From: Pelodera strongyloides
Lineage: Eukaryota > Nematoda > Chromadorea > Rhabditida > Rhabditidae
Direction of reading: 5' to 3'
Length of the DNA stretch: 64,000 nucleotides
Assembly (NCBI GenBank): GCA_036852015.1
Contig: JAANDG010000190.1
Coordinates: forward strand, 62,001 to 126,000
This document shows, piece after piece, positions 24,323-36,300 of the stretch (position 1 is the stretch's first letter; each line of letters starts with the position of its first letter). Under the pieces are notes generated by a model. The model worked only from the letters and a program-made list of their open reading frames with translations. It was not told the origin of the DNA and ran no database searches. The translations under genes were made by a program, and so were the position numbers.

Positions 24323-27300
24323 ATGGGTCGTGCATCGAGAAGACGAGCTGCCGAACCAGTCAGTCCAAACCACAACAGCGAGAGGATACCGCCGAACTCC
24401 GCTAACCATGCCGCGGGACCTTCACAACTTGCGCCACGCATCGATGTTCCACTGACTGTATCTGGAGCCGTGCTCATTCCACCACAGGACGTTGGCCCGG
24501 TGCGTTTTAAAGCGTGACATGTGCCCTTGAGGTTCAGACAGGTAGCAAATTACATGGGAGAGAAGTTGTAAAGAACACGAAGACGATTCGCAACCTCTTG
24601 TCATACGCTTTAGAGTTGGTGGTTGCTTCTTACCTAAAACAGCTCCAGAAATCTATCGAAGTACTGCACATACAAATATATCAACATATCAAATGGATGA
24701 AGAGCGATTCTCGGTTCTTTAACTTTCTCGTAAACTGTGCATAAAGTCGCTGTAAAATTTGTACTCTCGTTAAATTTCATGCGCAGTTCAATTAAGAAAA
24801 CTATTTTCAGAAGTACATAATCGTGAGCGAGAAATCGGGTCCCGTTGATCATCACAAAGGTAAGCATCTCTCAGAACTTTACAGGATGGAGTATACTCGG
24901 AGTTTCTACAATACATAACCAAGCCCCTATCTATCTAAAAGTGGGTCAAAGTCTTTATGAAAAAGTCGAATAACTTACCATACAACTGTAGAGACTGAGT
25001 CTAGACTGTCTAGAGCATCTCATCATAAGAAACCGCACACACCGTGCTTTGTCCCTTCCAAATAATGTGCTACGAAAAGAAGTTTTCTCGAATATAGACG
25101 TTCCTTGCTACCGTAGGCTGGGGCATGTGATTTTTCAAACAATTCACGGATGCCACTTTTTTTGGTAGTGGGTCGTCCCGATCCGCATAAAATGTCAAAA
25201 TTTATGCGAAATGGAGATTTCTTGAGGGGAAAAAGTCGTTTTGTATTTGAGATGGATGAGCTTTGACTCGGGAAGCGGCCTAATGGATGCGTTTTGTGAG
25301 ACATTATGGAAAATGCAGAGAAGCCGGGGCAACAATACGCCAGAATATTGTTGAATATTAGGAAACGACAGAGAAACGTTGACATACAGTAGTGTATGTG
25401 AAACATTGTGGCGGCTAACGATGGTTCCCGAAAACTCCTCCCTTTCAGCTTTGAAGGAATATCCTTAAAGCCGGGGCCATTAGTGACCCTCTAGCGGAAT
25501 CCGGCGCTGTACTTCTCCAGCTAAGCAATTGCATTCTCCTGATCCAAGCGTCTTTTGTAATTGCCCAATATGGATATGTACAATAATCAATCGATATTCC
25601 CATTTCCGAGGATTTATCACCAACAACAACAGCAACGAGCAATGAATAGAAATGGTACGCGTCACTTGAGCTTCCTCGATAATTTATGACTGAACTCGCG
25701 GAGTTCTAGTTTTTTAGTAGGCTTTTTTCAAGTGCCAGGTACAAAAAATTTGAGGGAAATATTTGCACTTTCGCTAGGTCAACTTAGGGTGCCACAAAAC
25801 ACAGCGTATACGATTTGAGCCTCCACGCCATGCTGATTTTGTAGTCGTACTTCACACTTGAAGTAAAATTGGTCAAATAACTTCAATGTTCGTCGTGTCC
25901 CCATTGTAGATCCTTTGAATTTGTACCAACAGTCGCAGCTCTACACATCAACATATCGTCGCATAAGCCAAAAGTAGCTTCTTCAACTGATCGACTAATC
26001 AAGTATGCAAATGTTTCATTTAGCGATGTGCGCCTGAAACGGTGTCCAACATTCATTTAGAGACAAAGGCGCATTGACAATAGGCAAGTGAGTGAATACA
26101 CTGAATACGATATTAGGCCACGCAACGCTTCAAAGAGCCGAAACTACCAAAACGTGGCCTCCGAAGCTGGGCTTCATTTTCCCGGTTGACTATAGTTGAC
26201 TTCCTCCGTCCGAATATTGGTACGACACTTCTCCAAACTGTATTTTCTATTTGAAAAGTGGGTCACGTTTCCGACTTGGAAATATTATATACTGCTACTA
26301 CTGCAGTAACTTGACTATTCCTGTTTTTCTTCTTCAACTGAGTACACCTGAGGACCTGAGCAGCCGAAAACGCTGAAACTTATTTTGCATCTATTTATTC
26401 GCAATTTCTTCTGTTGTTTCAAAAGAACAAAGCCCATTGTTGAAACGGTTTTTCACTAACGGGGATTTCTTTCGATAATCTTCTGATAAGATCTTGCACC
26501 TGGGTGTTTTCTCCCGGAGGCGACATCCTTTGGACTAATTCACCCGAAGCAATTAACCTTCCCTCTTCCCTACCTGAGGGTATTGAGGACTAAGCCGACC
26601 GGCTTGGATCGGAACCAGGTGCTTTGAACACGGAGGGTACCATTTTGGGACATTTCACCCCATAAAAGGGTTTCCGGCCGAGAGAGCTTCACAACATACT
26701 TCATATTTTCAATCTTATTTCTATATTTATCCGAAGCTTCTCGGAGTATCTTGTAGGATAAATCTTGGATTTTCTCATTAGACACTCGAGTTCAGCCCGA
26801 CTACAACTGGTTTATTGTAGCCAGCCATCTACCCAATCTTATCGACCGTTTGATTGTCTTCTTGAATTTTTGTGTCTCTTGATACAAGTCCTATGTTCCC
26901 CAGGTCTACCTTAATCGACTACGGGGCAGCCATGCGCGAAGCAGCACGCAATCGACTGACACTTTGTGAGTAATGTGTTACCACAAAATGAGTTGTTGTA
27001 AACTGAAAATTTGACTAAAAACGCGAAATATTGATAGTATCGATAGTAATAAAAATACAAATGTCATGATTTGGTTTAAGGAGTCAAAGGTAACGACTAA
27101 ACTGTGTGGGTACCATTCAGTTAATATGAACCACGACGGTAAAATTTGAACTGTAAAGTAATATTTATTTATTCATAATGTAATGCTTTAAAAAAATATG
27201 AGCTACTGTCAACGCTTATGATAACTCTTATAGGCGTTGACGATGGTGTTCTTGATGCCTCAGGAAGTCAGCAGCTCTCCTACTCCTCTACTCCTTATGT

Positions 27301-30300
27301 CCCCGCGGGAGACTTCGCTGCAATGGACTACCCAATCGCCCAACACTTACACAACACAGCGTAGGCAAAGTGTCGTGCTTGTGGTTGGTCATCGATATGT
27401 TTGTAGTTTGTGGTTGTGATCTAGTAACTTTATCATGAATTGAATTATTAAGTTCAAGTTCGAATGCCTCTTGTAAAAATACTAGGTTCACTTACACGAG
27501 GGTTGGATGTATGCATAGGACAAATGTATGGGGAATTATGGGGACGGGCACAACTGACAATAAGTCCTACTTAGAGATAATATAGCTTACCGAACTTCGC
27601 TACGACAGTACTCTGCCACTTTACCCCAAAAAAACAGCACGAATACATCGTAAAAGACAAAATGGAATCAATCAGGCACACAGTCAATAATACATTGGCG
27701 ATCATAATAAGTAAATGAACCTCGGGTGCCAATGTCAGAAAAAAAGTCCAAAATAAGCATTGACATAGCATATGCATTCATATGTCCTGGGGTCGTCTGG
27801 CCAACCAGGGTCTCCTAGGCGATGCCCAGAACTCCGGAGAGGTGGTGGTATCCTTAGATACTGCATGGATGATTACAACTAGTAATAAAGAGACGACGTC
27901 ATTTTTTATACAATGGCAGAGAATCATAGATGGAAATTTCAGAGTGAGCTTATGCTATTGGGCAAAAGATTTAATTGTGGAACTTATTCATATATAATAT
28001 AGTATACCTCTGATCGCTCAAGGCAATGTTTCTTGTTTTAGCCACCAGACCTACAATTAGGTAATGAAGAGTAAGAACAAAATCCCTAGCTGTGTTCTAA
28101 GGTTATCTGTCAAATAAATCGACATATAGTAAAACAACTGCAGGATGTCCTTGTGAAGCGTAATTGTACAAGCTACCAGCAGTTGCTGGTATACATAGAA
28201 CAAATTAGTATCTTGACCGTCTTGTCGTTCATCCTGCCGTTGTATAATAGATACAGAGCTGAGGTATTGTATGCTACTGCTTTAGCTGACACTGCCGACA
28301 GTAAGTTTAGGCCCTAGGGCATAGCCTTAGTTTGGAGCAATGCTTCGTAAATGCATAGATGCATATATGTCCATAATAAAGAGAGGGCAATGTTTCTTGT
28401 TTTAGCCACCAGACCTACAATTAGGTAATGAAGAGTAAGAACAAAATCCCTAGCTGTGTTCTAAGGTTATCTGTCAAATAAATCGACATATAGTAAAACA
28501 ACTGCAGGATGTCCTTGTGAAGCGTAATTGTACAAGCTACCAGCAGTTGCTGGTATACATAGAACAAATTAGTATCTTGACCGTCTTGTCGTTCATCCTG
28601 CCGTTGTATAATAGATACAGAGCTGAGGTATTGTATGCTACTGCTTTAGCTGACACTGCCGACAGTAAGTTTAGGCCCTAGGGCATAGCCTTAGTTTGGA
28701 GCAATGCTTCGTAAATGCATAGATGCATATATGTCCATAATAAAGAGAGGGCAATGTTTCTTGTTTTAGCCACCAGACCTACAATTAGGTAATGAAGAGT
28801 AAGAACAAAATCCCTAGCTGTGTTCTAAGGTTATCTGTCAAATAAATCGACATATAGTAAAACAACTGCAGGATGTCCTTGTGAAGCGTAATTGTACAAG
28901 CTACAGTTGCTGGTATACATAGAACAAATTAGTATCTTGACCGTCTTGTCGTTCATCCTGCCTTGTATAATAGATACAGATCTGAGGTATTGTATGCTAC
29001 TGCTTTAGCTGACACTGCTGACAGTAAGTTTAGGCCCTAGGGCATAGCCTTAGTTTGGAGCAATGCTGCGTAAATGCATAGATGCATATATGTCCATAAT
29101 AAAGAGAGGGGACATCGGTTTTCCTCTCGTTCTGGAGCGTCGTCAAGGAATTGGTTCTTATAAGGAGATATAGTCACTGGGGAAACAGGCTATTGCCTAG
29201 GAGATCCGAGCTCGGTCCGGAAACGGAAGCGATCCACAATACATGGTCATTCACATAATGCGAGATTGATTCTTAGCAGCTACAGTCCCGGATAACGGAC
29301 ATTGTTGCTGATGAACAGTCTTCTCATCCGCCAGATCAGTATGTGATGATGGTGGTGTGCCAGAGTCGAAACCCCGTCATTATCATCGATCTTAAACCAC
29401 ACGACGAAATCTGTGTGCTTGTTGTTGAAGTAGTGCGAGCTATCACCACTATTTATGAGAGCCTGGACCACGGGTTGTAACGAAGCGCAACATCCTTACT
29501 AATAAAGCGATTGAGATCTCCAAAACACCACCTCGTTTAGATGCAAAACGAATACTTCGATGTCCTTGCTTATGCCAGCAACGCTAATGGTCCACCCTTC
29601 TCCGAATAACAGTAGCATAACTGGTTGACATACCTCTTGGCTCACAAGGTTGCAAGGAATGCAAGGATTTCCCTTTTGTCTGACACTAACAATCAACCAA
29701 TCGATCGGTTCTCGACCCAATCCGTGGGATACGTTTCTATGGAATTTATCAGAGAATGCCTGCTTCTGCTGTTAACGCCTTCCCGGCTATCGCCAGGACG
29801 ACGCCAAGACGCTGACTCCGCTAGGAGAGGGGATCCCCTAGGCAATCGGGGAGGGGAACCAGGTATCCACAGAAACTGTACCCTTGGCGACCACAAGGAT
29901 TTATAAGTGAGAGAACTGCATAGCGGCGGTTGCTATAGGTGCCTTGCTTGCTATTAAATGTTCAGGCCATTTTTTCCACGGTGGATTGTCGACCCTAACA
30001 TTTACCTACATAATATGTATACCGTATGATCTCCTCTTCTTTTTAATTGTTAGATCAAATCACCTACTATTTATTGTGAGACATATATAAAAAACATTAA
30101 AAGCCAAACCATCGTGCACAATTAAGTAGCTTTCAATGTTAGAAGTTCATCTTGCTGATTCTAAAACTTTTTTTGCCGATGGATGATAGCGATGGATTTT
30201 TCCTAATTTTCCTAAAGTTTCCTAATTGCTTTGTCATTTTTCCTGCATATATGGGTCGGCTGGTTTACATTTGTGCCAGCGTAGTAAGGCAGTGATGATT

Positions 30301-33300
30301 AACGTTTACCTTCAGAGGACTCTCGACCCTACGGCGCATTTGCAAATGTCTAATTAGCTTCTGTTTACGGGCGTCAGGTGCGTGTTCTGGAAAGAAATTT
30401 AAACTGGTAGTAAGGGGTGGCATTTAGATTTCTACCATAAGGGGGATAACACACACTTGAAGATCAGACCCTTATTTTGAACTTTTCGACGGTAAAACAA
30501 TTTGATTATGATTTTCTTCCCTTTCCTTCTTCTTTGAAATAAGACAGACATCGCCTATGCATGTTACGAAGGAAGTCATTTGGCCTTAGAAGTTCTTAAT
30601 TTGCATGAACAAGTTCACACGTATATTGATTTGATTCCATAATTTTTTTCTAGGAGGTTGCTTCAGTTTTATGTATTTCGTTATTCTAATCATCCAAACA
30701 TCTCTGCAGCACTGGTTTGCTACCTAGATTACACTATAATTTCAGAATGATTTCCTATTACAGTAGTACAGAAGGGGTCTATATATAATCATGTAGTTTC
30801 AATAACACATTTCCCTAATTAGTATGTGAAGTCGTACATGAGAAAACGGGCTAAATTGATTGGATGAATGTCACATGCCACAGGGATTTGTATGCAGTAA
30901 ATATACGACATGCAATTAGTAGTTGAAAATGCGGTAAAACTAGGGACCAACTGAAAAGAAGGCTTAGATACAGAAAATTTTCTGGGCTTCGCGCTAAGAA
31001 AAACAATTTTGGAATCAGCTTACGGTACTTCTACATTTTGTCCCGCGAATAACCCATTAGTATACATGAAGTCTTCTTCTTATACGTTGTCTATGAATTT
31101 CAAGTTCTTCAATTTTTCTGACAGAAATAAGCTGTCAAATTACAACCAACCAAATATTGAACATACATATTTGTACATGCCATAGTTATTTCCATATAAT
31201 AACCGTATGCATCTGACCGCTTGTGGGGTGTGGCTTCCCGTAGCAGAGTGGGAGGTATATTTAGGAGGATAACAGGGGCGTAATTCCCTGAACATCTGCC
31301 CCTGTCTGTCTCTTGTCACCACACCGCTGTCGAGGTTCTCAGGAATTCACCCATTCCCGTTGCTAAGCTAAGCCAACAGTACCTTACCAGAACTTGAACA
31401 ACGCCCAAATCCATACTACTGTATCCTTACCTTACTACTACTGTACTACTACTGTATCCTCCCTCTGTACATTTGTCGTGACGTGGCCAAGTATACGGAG
31501 ACCAGGCTGAAGAATGACTTTGTCTCCATTGGAAGTTAAAGACGAAAAATTTGTGATGACTGCTGAACTACTTTCATACGAGATTTTCAGCGGTGCCACT
31601 TATGTGTACGCGGATCCAAACTACCCGACTGGCTACTACCAGGTGAATATTTCTTGTTCTATCCTTTACATGTGTAAATAACTGATAGAATAACTAATGA
31701 TACAATGGGAATTGGTACAAGATTGTTCTTTAGCATGTAAACTGCTACTGAAGTGTATTTAGTTTATTAAAGCCGTATAACGGCCGCTGTTTGAAAATTA
31801 TGCCTGACACTAGCATTCCTATGTTTTTATGCTAACAATAAGAGAGCCCTAGTTTTTGTTATAATTTACTTCATATGCATCCAAACATAAAGAAATGCAA
31901 TCGTACATCACACGTTTCAAAAAAGGATCACGGGTGTATTTCAAGCACGGGAGGAGTTCAGTTCTATTGCGACGACGGGTATAACTTTACCTTTTTTAAC
32001 ACTTCACGCTCAAATCCTCCTCATTTCAGTATCAGCCGACCAATGTGCATTCACCACAACACAGCTATGTCATGCAACAGCATCACCAACAACAACAAAG
32101 TCCAGGGAGCATCGATGACGACAGCAACGCACTCGGACATGCGGCACGTGCCAGTCCAGAAACGGTATGTGTCCATATTTAGATTCACAGGAAAACAATC
32201 GCTGGCCGGTCACTAAATGGTTTTCACCGAAGAAAACCTCTTGGTGACTGATTAGTGAACATTTGATGACCGTAGGTGACCAGTTACGACGGTTTTCGAG
32301 GGTACTGGCTCACGACAAAGTGACCAAGTGGTCATAAAATGGGCTGCTCCACGAAAAAAAGGTAACCGTCACCAAATGATTCCCCTATTTCCTATGTTCG
32401 CATACATTAATCATTAATGTATTCAAAGTGACATGAACAATCGTTGTCCTGGAGTAGTTTCCTCAGTCATGAGTATCCTAACGACTGTCAAGAAAAAACC
32501 CAATAAGAGAAAGAAAACTAAATTTATATATGTCTGTGAATGCTGTGATGGCTTGACGTAAATCGGTCAATTTTTGAAGGTCTCGTCTAAGACTTCGTAT
32601 TCAAAGACATTATGAAAAATATCAACTAATGTTCATCCGGTACTATACATATTTCCTTTCTATTGTCAATAACTACGTAGGTATACCTGTCTCTAACAAT
32701 CCATAATTTCCCGTTTTCTCCCCGTGTCGCAGCTGTCCTTTCCTGAACACAAATCCGCAAATTGCCACATATTTATGTGCTGTGCCACAGCTTAAATGGG
32801 CCTGTGCTAACGCTCTACCAATTGGGGATATACTGGGAAAGATCAAACGAATGACATACACGCTTCGATAGATACGCAATTCGAATTTATTACGGTTTAT
32901 ATTACCTACCACTCAACTATAACTGTTGCCTAGTTCGCTACAATAACAAGACCACCCATGTTGCTTTTGATATGCTAATTCTTATTGGGTGGTCGTTCAT
33001 AATCATGACTGTCTGTGGACTTAACCGCCTCTTTTATTCAAATTAAGCCATTCTAATAACGCGCGATCACGCACACCTCATTTGCATACATATGCATGTA
33101 ATGAGTTGTCATTGGTGACCATCGAATGGGGTAGGACGTGATAATGATAGTTTTAAGCGAAATAACAACCGGTTTATGAAACGTATGCCGGAAAACTGCA
33201 TTCTTCTGTATTTATCCGCAGTTGGGTTGAATGGGGGTCGATTTTTTATTTAAATAACACTACCAAACCGGTTGTTGCGTCACTTTAAAATTGAAAACAA

Positions 33301-36300
33301 GATATAGAAATTGGATTGACTGAGACCCAAAAATTGTTGGTGAAAACCTAATTAGAGTTCAACGTCCATAACGAGAATAGCAAGAAATAACCCATTTTCC
33401 TTTCAAGATATTGCATATGTCGTACACCTGTTGCTTTCAATGGAGCGAGAGCAGAGACCTGGCTGGTCCAACTAGAGGCTGGAAATACGAATATGTTTGA
33501 ATCAAAAATGTACTTATGATTGAAAATTGGCCTAGGCTTAGACTTAGGCGTATGTGCGGGTTTGAGTCCCTGGTTTAAAATGGTTTATTGAATACCGATA
33601 AATATAAGTGAGTACAGTTCTTAAGTCTTTGGTGAGTCGTATTGTAGCAGAGGAAGATACTCTTGGGGAGTTATACTGGTCTATATACTATCGTTATCCT
33701 CGCATCTGTTCCCTTTTTGTCGTCTTTTCTCTAATTTGGCCTTCTCTTCCTGACGCTTTTTCCGTAGTTCCTTGAGTGTGACTGTCGTTGAAACGGAGTT
33801 GCGACAGCGTACGCTTAGCATTAGTCTTAGGGCCTGATTTTAATCAATAAATCTATCCACAACCTATTGAACACAAGAAACCGAATTACGGTTGCAAATT
33901 TGTGTTTATCACAATCGGGCGGCCTCTTCTTGAAGCGAATTTTCATTCCATAATAAAATTGTAGAGAAACACTTTGCTATAATATGATTAATGGGCCTCC
34001 GGGACAGGTCGTTTTCCATAATTCCGAAGGGGTGTAAATTGTCCTCGCGCAAATTTTTGAAGGTCAATCATATAGACTCTCGCACGCCATTTGTTTTGGA
34101 ACTGCATTATTGCATGATCCCAGGAGTGGCTTAGGCTTACACTATCAAAATGTGCAGTAACTGGCCAAATTCCTCTATTTTCCAGGAACAATTGAACTTC
34201 TAAATAACGTCCTACAATTAGGCAGGTGTAGTAGGGATCTCTCGCTACAGATGCAAGAGACGCATCCAATGACGCAATTCTAATTATTATCCTTTGAAGT
34301 GTGATTACTTGATTTATCAATGCCGTTGACTTTAGCAGTTAAGGTACTAATTTTGCATTGTATTGTCTCTAGCAAGATATCATGTGGCCATATGCACGAA
34401 CATGGTCTTCCCGGTGGGAAGAATTTGTCTCAACGTCTTGCTGAGTTACATGATCACTCTGTTTCTCTTTCCTCCCACTAGGGTGCTGGGAACATACTCC
34501 CATGTTCGTGCCTGCGGCCACTGGAGTACTGTGGCTGAAATGCAGAGAATGAGAAAGCTAATTAAGGATGCGTGTCCGGCGGCCAATGGCCGATAAGGAG
34601 GTACCGTAGTCGGGCCATGTTGCCTAAAGCCACAGTTATCATTTGTGGTGCCACAAGTTGTTTCCTGTACACAACACATGTAAACCTTCATAAGCTAATA
34701 CAAAATAGAGTGGGCACCTAAATGGGGACTAGAACTAGACCTTCTTATCCAGGTACTGCAAAGCTGCCTAAGCCGCCTTCTTTACAAGATGGAACTTTCC
34801 AAAGCTTACAACAATAACAATTTATCAAGTCGAACAATTTAAGAACACTCCTAATTTGTCGCCCACACAATATAGTAAATATTCTACTTCGGAGAACATC
34901 AAGGAAACGCCCCAACGGCTTTTATTCCTTTGGGTCCTTTTGCATATTTGGGGTCTCCAGGGCAACAAGAGACCCAAAGTAAGGAATCTAAGGTCTTTTA
35001 AGTAAAGGGGAACCACCAATACGACCATAGACGCCCTGGCAACGGACCTGTGGAACATTCACTACTCCTATCCTGGAAGACTGAAATTCTCAGCCTTCTG
35101 AGTAGATACCTAACACACATACATAAAATCAGTCTTAACTCAATGGAGTTTCCAATAGATTCGATTTTCTTCAACAAAAGAGTACCCGTTTTCAAGTTGA
35201 CCGAAGATAATGAAGCGCATGTAAGTGGTAGATTATGTTTGTGTTTGTAGCCACTCACGAGGCTATTCGGAACTCACTTTTATAGTTATAATGTTCACAA
35301 TGTGCTTATTAGAGCCCGTAGAGTATTGTGTTGCTATCATCACAATTAGACGTGCCTAATATACATAGTAAATTATTTGCAATGTTTTAAAGCCGTATGA
35401 CACCACTTTTGAAATGTGCCTGTCGCTGTATTCCGATGTAGTGTTTGCAAATTACTGCGCTAATACAACTAATATTGTCCGAGTTTTAGTCTTATTTTAT
35501 TAATTTGCATACAACATGGGAACACAACTGACTAAGGTACGTTTCATAAACCGGCGGTAATATCGCTTTAATCTAATTCTAAGTGAGCTTAATTTCAGCA
35601 GAAATGGCTTACGGACAACTATGAACCATTCGACTCGACTTCACTCCCCAGATGTACTCTCTATGATCATTACAAGAAGTGGGTTTTTCAATCAATAAAC
35701 TCATTAACTTTCAATGCATACAATGGATATACCATCGTGTTTATGCCAGCTTCTCTATCAAGGATTTTGTTCTGTTTCAACATAAGGCCCACTTTCGGAG
35801 CTTGCACACGAAGGAGCTAGCTCTTTTTCGTTTCTTTTCCTGGCATTTGAATCTGAATGCATTGTTGTGTTTGTTCGCTCCCATGGTAGCCATGCCAATA
35901 CGACTACTTATGTTTCGCAAATGGGTGAAAATCATAAAAGAACGGCAATTAAATTCATTCATGAAAATTCGCTAGGATTGTACGGACTTGCCTATTGTAT
36001 GATGTGAAGATAAAGCAATGTTTTAACAATTATGTACGTTTTATGTACGTTACAATTAACAATATTTAAAATTGTGACTTGTGTAGACGAAATATCTGAA
36101 TGTCCATCAAACGTTTCTGTTTTATAAATCCCCTCGTGGCCATCGTGTCGAAGCCTGTTGTATGGGAACAAGTAGCGCATTTTCCACGCACATTGTTTTA
36201 CAGGCACTGTTCCGAAATCAATATCGATCCGGTGAATGCTGCCTCTTTCGGAAAGCTGATCAGAAGCGTCTTCCAAAATCTTAAGACCAGAAGACTTGGG

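Noticed and set aside
26570..26785. 71-codon minus-strand frame in daf-19 intron 3
   Set aside because: No recognisable family and no splice context; cannot be told from chance or repeat sequence.
28034..28060. Possible cassette micro-exon CCACCAGACCTACAATTAG in each 364-bp repeat, flanked by AG and GT
   Set aside because: In the phase required by daf-19 exon 5 it introduces a TAG stop.
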